Below, one piece after another: positions 55,501 to 61,500 of a stretch of 64,000 bases of DNA (positions are counted from its first letter, which is position 1; each line of letters starts with the position of its first letter). The stretch is from Rhizomys pruinosus. Lineage: Eukaryota; Chordata; Mammalia; Rodentia; Spalacidae. The translations under genes and the position numbers were made by a program. The stretch spans positions 443,643-507,642 of the forward strand of contig VZQC01013830.1 in the NCBI GenBank assembly GCA_009823505.1, written 5' to 3'. The notes below the pieces were generated by a model. It was not told where the DNA came from and did no database searches. It saw nothing but the letters and a program-made list of their open reading frames with translations.

Positions 55501-58500
55501 GGTGCTCCTAACCGCTAGGCCATCTCTCCAGCCCCATCAGTGGGTTTTTTTACCCCATGTGTATGTATGTGTGGTATTCATGCACATATATATGTGTAGT
55601 CATGTGTATGTATGTGTGGAGACTAGAGGCTGACATCGTGTGTCTTCCTCAGTTGCTATCTGCCAGAGTCTCTCACTTGAACCCAGATACTGCAGTTTGG
55701 TTAGTCTAGCTATCTGCTTCACATGCACTAGACTAGGTTGAGGGGCGGGTGCCGCCACAGCTGTCTAGCATTTACATATGATCTGGAAATCCAAGCTCTG
55801 GTCTTTTGCTTGCATGACAAACATTTTATCTGCTGAGCCATCTTCCCAGCTCCCTTGAGTGGGCTTTTGTTATTACTACTTCACTGAAAGGCTTACGTGC
55901 AGCATGTGTGTGTGTGTGTTATGCTCTCAAAATAATAAACTGAAACTCTCCATCTAGAGCAACAGTAAGACACTTTAAACAGCAGTAGCCAAGGGAGTTT
56001 TTTATTTTTATTTTTATTTTTTATTTTATTTATTTCTGTATGTGTATGAATGTACTGTCTGCATGCAAATTTGTGCACCTGTGTCTGTGCAATGCCACGG
56101 AGGTCAGAAGAGGACGTCGGATTCCCCTGGAACTGGAGTTCTCCTGGAATTGGAGTTTCAGACAGTTTTCGGCCGCCATGTGGGTGCTGGGGATCGAACC
56201 CGGGTCCTCTGTAAGAGCGGTCAGCGCTCTTAACCGCTAGGCCATCTCTCCAGCCCCCAAGGGAGTTTTTATGTCCACTCAAAGACATCATCAAGGGAAG
56301 TGGCTGCAATTTGGGCATCTAGGCATGGTGGTGCTGTGCTGGACTCCCTGATGACCACAGGAAACAGCTGTGAAACAGGCAGAGAACTCTGGCCTCAGCA
56401 TGATTAGGCCTGTCCAGTGATCACTTCTCTGTAGAGCAGTGGGATCCTCCAGGAAGGACAGACCCATGTCTCTTCCCAGCACAAGCTGAACCTCAAGCAT
56501 GTACCAGGCCTGGCTTAGAGCTCAATGAAGGTTGGCAAAGCCTCCTGAGGGTGACTGTATCTTTTCTTGTCAAAGAAGGACAAGGGAAGTCCTGGTTCTA
56601 CAGATGTGTAGGGATATTGTTAAACGCTTGCCTATCATCTGTAAAATGAAATGTGATCAAATGGATGTGTCTGACATGTCTCTTCGAGTTTTAGAAGTTC
56701 TCATAGAAATTGATACACATAAGCCTTTGTCACACTGATTATGGAGTGTTCTAACTTTCATGCTCTTTTAGACAAGAATTTTTATTGTTACTTTTGGGGG
56801 AGGGTATCATTTATTTTGTGCATCTTGCAATATTATTATGTAAGGTACAATATTCGGTCTTTTATAATTGAGTTTTTTTACTTAAATTTATTTTATGTAT
56901 ATGTGTGTTTTGTTTATATGTATGTAGGTGCAGAAGAGGGTGTCAGATTCCATGGAACTGGAGTTATGGATGGTTGCTAATTATCATGTGAATGCTGGGA
57001 ACTGAACCTGGGTCCTGTTCAGAAACAGTCAGTGTTCTTAACCTGAGCCTTCTCTCTAGCCCCTATAAGTGATATGTTTAATTTTATAAGAGAAAAGGAT
57101 TACAACTTCCCTCTTTACTAAATCCACAGCTCCTCAAGAATTGTGTAATACAGCAAATTATAATAGGAAAAACACAACATTGTTATTTGTTGGGCCTTTA
57201 CATTTCTCCATATTATTTTATCCAAAATGAATTGTGAATTTGACAGATGTGCTGGCAACACACTAAGGAAGGTGTCGTGGGCTGCTGTGGGCTGCCGTGG
57301 TTTGCCAGCCAGCATCCAGACAACCTCCTTCTAGAAAACATCTTGATTATTCTCTAGAAACCACCTTCCCATAATCTTAGGTCTCAGTGGAATGAATGTG
57401 ACCCGGTTTCCAGGGCTGAGCCTATGATAGGTAGCATTTGCCATCCTCTTATCCACAGTGACAAACAGTTCCCTAGAAGACATTTGTTAAGGCCTCAAGG
57501 AAGGAGAGACTTCTGCTGTCTTCCTCCCCCTACTGTCAGAGGCCTTCTTTGATACTGTGATGTGAAGTTTGTCCTTTGACAGTTGCCATTGACTAAATCA
57601 GAGCTTCTTAAACTCTGAGTCTGTGAGGTAGAAGAGGGAGTATCGAGGGTTTCCACAGAGCACTGAAGGTGAATACAGCTTCGAGAGTCACAATTAGAAT
57701 CAACATTTTAAACATTGATCTGTCAGGTACACTTACTGGAGTTCTCAGAGAAATCTTGCTTGCACAAGTGCAATCTTCTATCCCCCAAATACAAACTTCC
57801 CCTGAATTTGTAAGTGTCTGTAAAAGAAAGAAAAGTAAGACTGAATGGACAGTAAGACTCTCCCCTGGGAGCATTCTTTTTTTTTTTAATTTTTATTTAT
57901 TTCTGTATGTGTATGAATGTACTGTCTGCATGCAGGTGTGTGCACCCGTGTCGTGCAATGCCGCGGAGGTAGGAAGAGGGTCTCGGATTCCCCTGGAACT
58001 GGAGTTCTCCTGGAATTGGAGTTTCAGATGGTTCTCGGCCGCCATGTGGGTGCTGGGGATCGAACCCGGGTCCTCTGTAAGAGCGATCGGCGCTCTTAAC
58101 CGCTAGGCCATCTCTCCAGCCCCTCCCTGGGAGCATTCTAAATGCCCGTTTAGCATGTCAGCCTGTGGGGCCAATAAAAAGCTTTTCTGTGCTTGTATAG
58201 ATTATAATTATTTTATAAATTCAACATCAATACCTATTTTCTGAACAAAACGTTTGGCATTATCTTTTTCTTTATCATTTTGTCTATTTATTTATTTATT
58301 TACCCATTTGTTTTTTGAAACAGGGTCTCATATAATCCAGGCTTCGCTTGACCTCTTGATCCACCTGCTTCCCTTCCAAAATGCTGGAATTATAGGCATG
58401 CACCACCATACTTAGGCTCCTTTTGTATTTTAAAAATTATCTTTAGGGGGCTGGAGAGATGGCCTAGCAGTTAAGAGCGCCAACTGCTCTTGCAGAAGAC

Positions 58501-61500
58501 CTGGATTCGATCCCTAGCACCTACATGGCGGCTAAGAACCGTCCTTAACTCCAGTTCCAGAGGAATCCAACGCCCTCTTCTGACCTCTGCAGCATTGCAC
58601 AACATGGGTGCACAAACCTACATGCAGACAGTACATTCATACACGTAAAAAATAAATAAAATTAAAAAAAGAAAAAAATTATCTTTAGGGGGGCTGGAGA
58701 GATACCTCATCCATTAAGAGCACAGACTGCTTTTACAGAGGACCTGGGTTCAATTCCCAGCACCCACATGGTGGCTAACTACTGTCCATAACTCCAGTTC
58801 CAGGGGGATGCTATCTTCTGACCTCTGCAGGCACTGTATTACATGGGTGCATTTACATGCAGACAATACATTCATACATGTAAAATAAAAATAATAAATC
58901 AAATAAATAAAAAATTATCTTTAAAGCTAGTAATATGGCTCAGTGGATAAAGGTACTTGCTGTTAAGCCTGATGACCTGAGTTTGATCTTTGGGACCCAC
59001 ATGTTAGAAAGAGAGAACCAACCCCCCAAAATTGTCCTCTGATGTCTGTGCCATGATATGAGCATGCATGAACACATAAATAAGCAAATGTAATAAAAAC
59101 TTTAAAATTATCTTTAATAGGTAACACATAATAAATAGGATTAGAAACATGAAATAAGGATTTTTCCCCCTACAAACATACTTCAAACAAAAGTTCCTTG
59201 AAAACTCAATTGTCTAATGACTAAGCCTAGAAATAAGAAAATATACATTATTCTTTTTATATTAATAGATTTTACTTTTAGGATTTGGGAAAATTTGAGC
59301 AGCAAGTACAGATAATTCCCTTGTCCCCCCCCACACAGCTGTCATTAACGTCTTGCTTTGCAGTGGAACCTTTGTTATGGTTGATGAACCAGTGTTGATA
59401 TGGTCCTTGACTAAAGGCTCCTTTGTTCTTTGTCCATTCTGTGGGTTTGGACAAATTTGTTATGACATGCATCCACCATCACAGTATCACACAGAAGACA
59501 GTTTCATAGCCTTAACAATCCCCTGTGCTCGATGACCCATTCCTCCGTCCCTCCTGACTGCCACTCATTTCACTGTCGCCAAAGTTTTGCCTTTTCTAGA
59601 CTAGGAATAGTTGAACTCATACACATGGGCTTTCTTCACTTAGCACTATGCATTTAAGATTCCTCCAAATCTTTTGATGGTCTGATAGCTTATTTTTCAT
59701 TACCAACTGACAGCACATTGTATGACAGTTCCATAGTCTAGCCATTCACCTACCTATAAAAGGGCATCAAAGTTATGGATAAAGCCACTATGATCATTTG
59801 CTTGCAGTTCTGTTTTTGGAAGGGATGATGTTTGCAACTCCTTTGGATAAATACCTAGGCATGTAACCATTAGAGCATATGGTGTGTGTTAATTTTGTAA
59901 GAAAGTTCCAAACCACCTTCCCCACTGGCACCACTCACGAGCACTGCGTGAGCATTTCTGTTCTCCACAGCAGCTGGCTCTCACTGCCAGCATTTGGGAT
60001 TCCAGACGTTCTGATGGATGGTGATGGCATCTCACTGCCTTAGAATGAAATTTCCTAAGGACAAATCAATCTTTCCAACCTCTTTTCATATGCCTATTTT
60101 CTATCTGTGTGTCTTTAGCTAAGGCATCTATTCATACTTTCTGTTTTGGATTGAGGTTGTTTTTTTTTTTCTTACTGTTGCATTTCAGTTGTTCTTTGTG
60201 TATTCTGGATACTAGTCCTTCATTGCTATTCTTGTTGTAGAGATTATTTTTCTTTCAGTCTGGGCTTTGTCTTTTCATTCTCTTTAAAATGTTTTTTTTT
60301 CATTTATTTATTTTTATTTTTTGATGTGCATGAGTGCTTTGCCTGCATGTATATAAGTGTACCCATGTTGTCTAATACCATGGAGGTCAGAAGAGGACAT
60401 TGAATCTCCTGGAACTGGAGTTACACATAAAATAAAAACAAATAAAAAATATTTCTTGAAAGATACCATCAGGCTGGGTGTGGTGGTGCATGCCTTTAAT
60501 CCCAGCACTTGGGAGGCAGAGGTAGGTGGATCTCTGTGAGTTTAAGGCCACCTTGGTCTACATAGTGACTTCCAGGCTAGCTGGGGCTACAGGGAGACTC
60601 TGTCTCAAAAAGACTGAAAAAAAAAAAAAAATACCATCAAGCCCAAGGTTTCTTAGACTTTTTTCATCATCTTTAATAATTTTATAGTTTTGCTTTTAGA
60701 TTTTGATTTTTTGACGGGTATAGGACTTGTATCTAGATTAAAATTAAACATTTATTTTTAATTTTTTATGTGTATGAATTTTTCCTGCATGTATGGAAGT
60801 ATACCCAAGCTTTTAAATGCCTATTAAGGCCAGAAAAGGGGGCCAGATCCCACAGAACTGAAGTTATGGATGGTTGTTAGCCGCCACGTAGGTGCTGGGA
60901 ACCAAACCCAGGTTCTCTGCAAGAGCAGCCAGTACTCTTAACTGCTGAGCCATCTCTCCAGCACTCAGACTAAATTTTTTATTATATTTGTGTGTGTGTG
61001 TGTGTGCGTGTGTGTGTGTGTGTACATTAGTGGGTGCATACATGTGGAGGTCAGAGAACAACTGTGAGAGTCCATTCTTTCCACCATGTAGGTCCTGGGG
61101 TTTGAACTCAGGTACATTTGGGGGTGGGGGAGCAGTGCCTTTACCCACTGAGCCATCTTGCCAGCCCTAAATTCTTTTTACATATTGATGTCTAGTTATT
61201 TCAACACCATTTGTTGGAAAGCTTGTAATATTTTCACTGAGGTGTCTTGGCTACTTTGTCAAAGATCAGTTGCTGTGTTGGGCATGGTATCATTTACCTA
61301 TAACCCCACCAGCTTGGGAGTGGAGATATGAAGTGATATTGCACATTCAAGGCTAGCTTGGGCAACTCAGCAAGACTTTGTCTTGAAGTTAAAAAACTAA
61401 AGATCAGTTGACTCTATTTTTGTTCTGTTCCATTTATCTACTTGCTTATTCTTTCATCAATGCCAGGGTGTATCACTTTATCTAAGTCTTGAAGTCAGAC

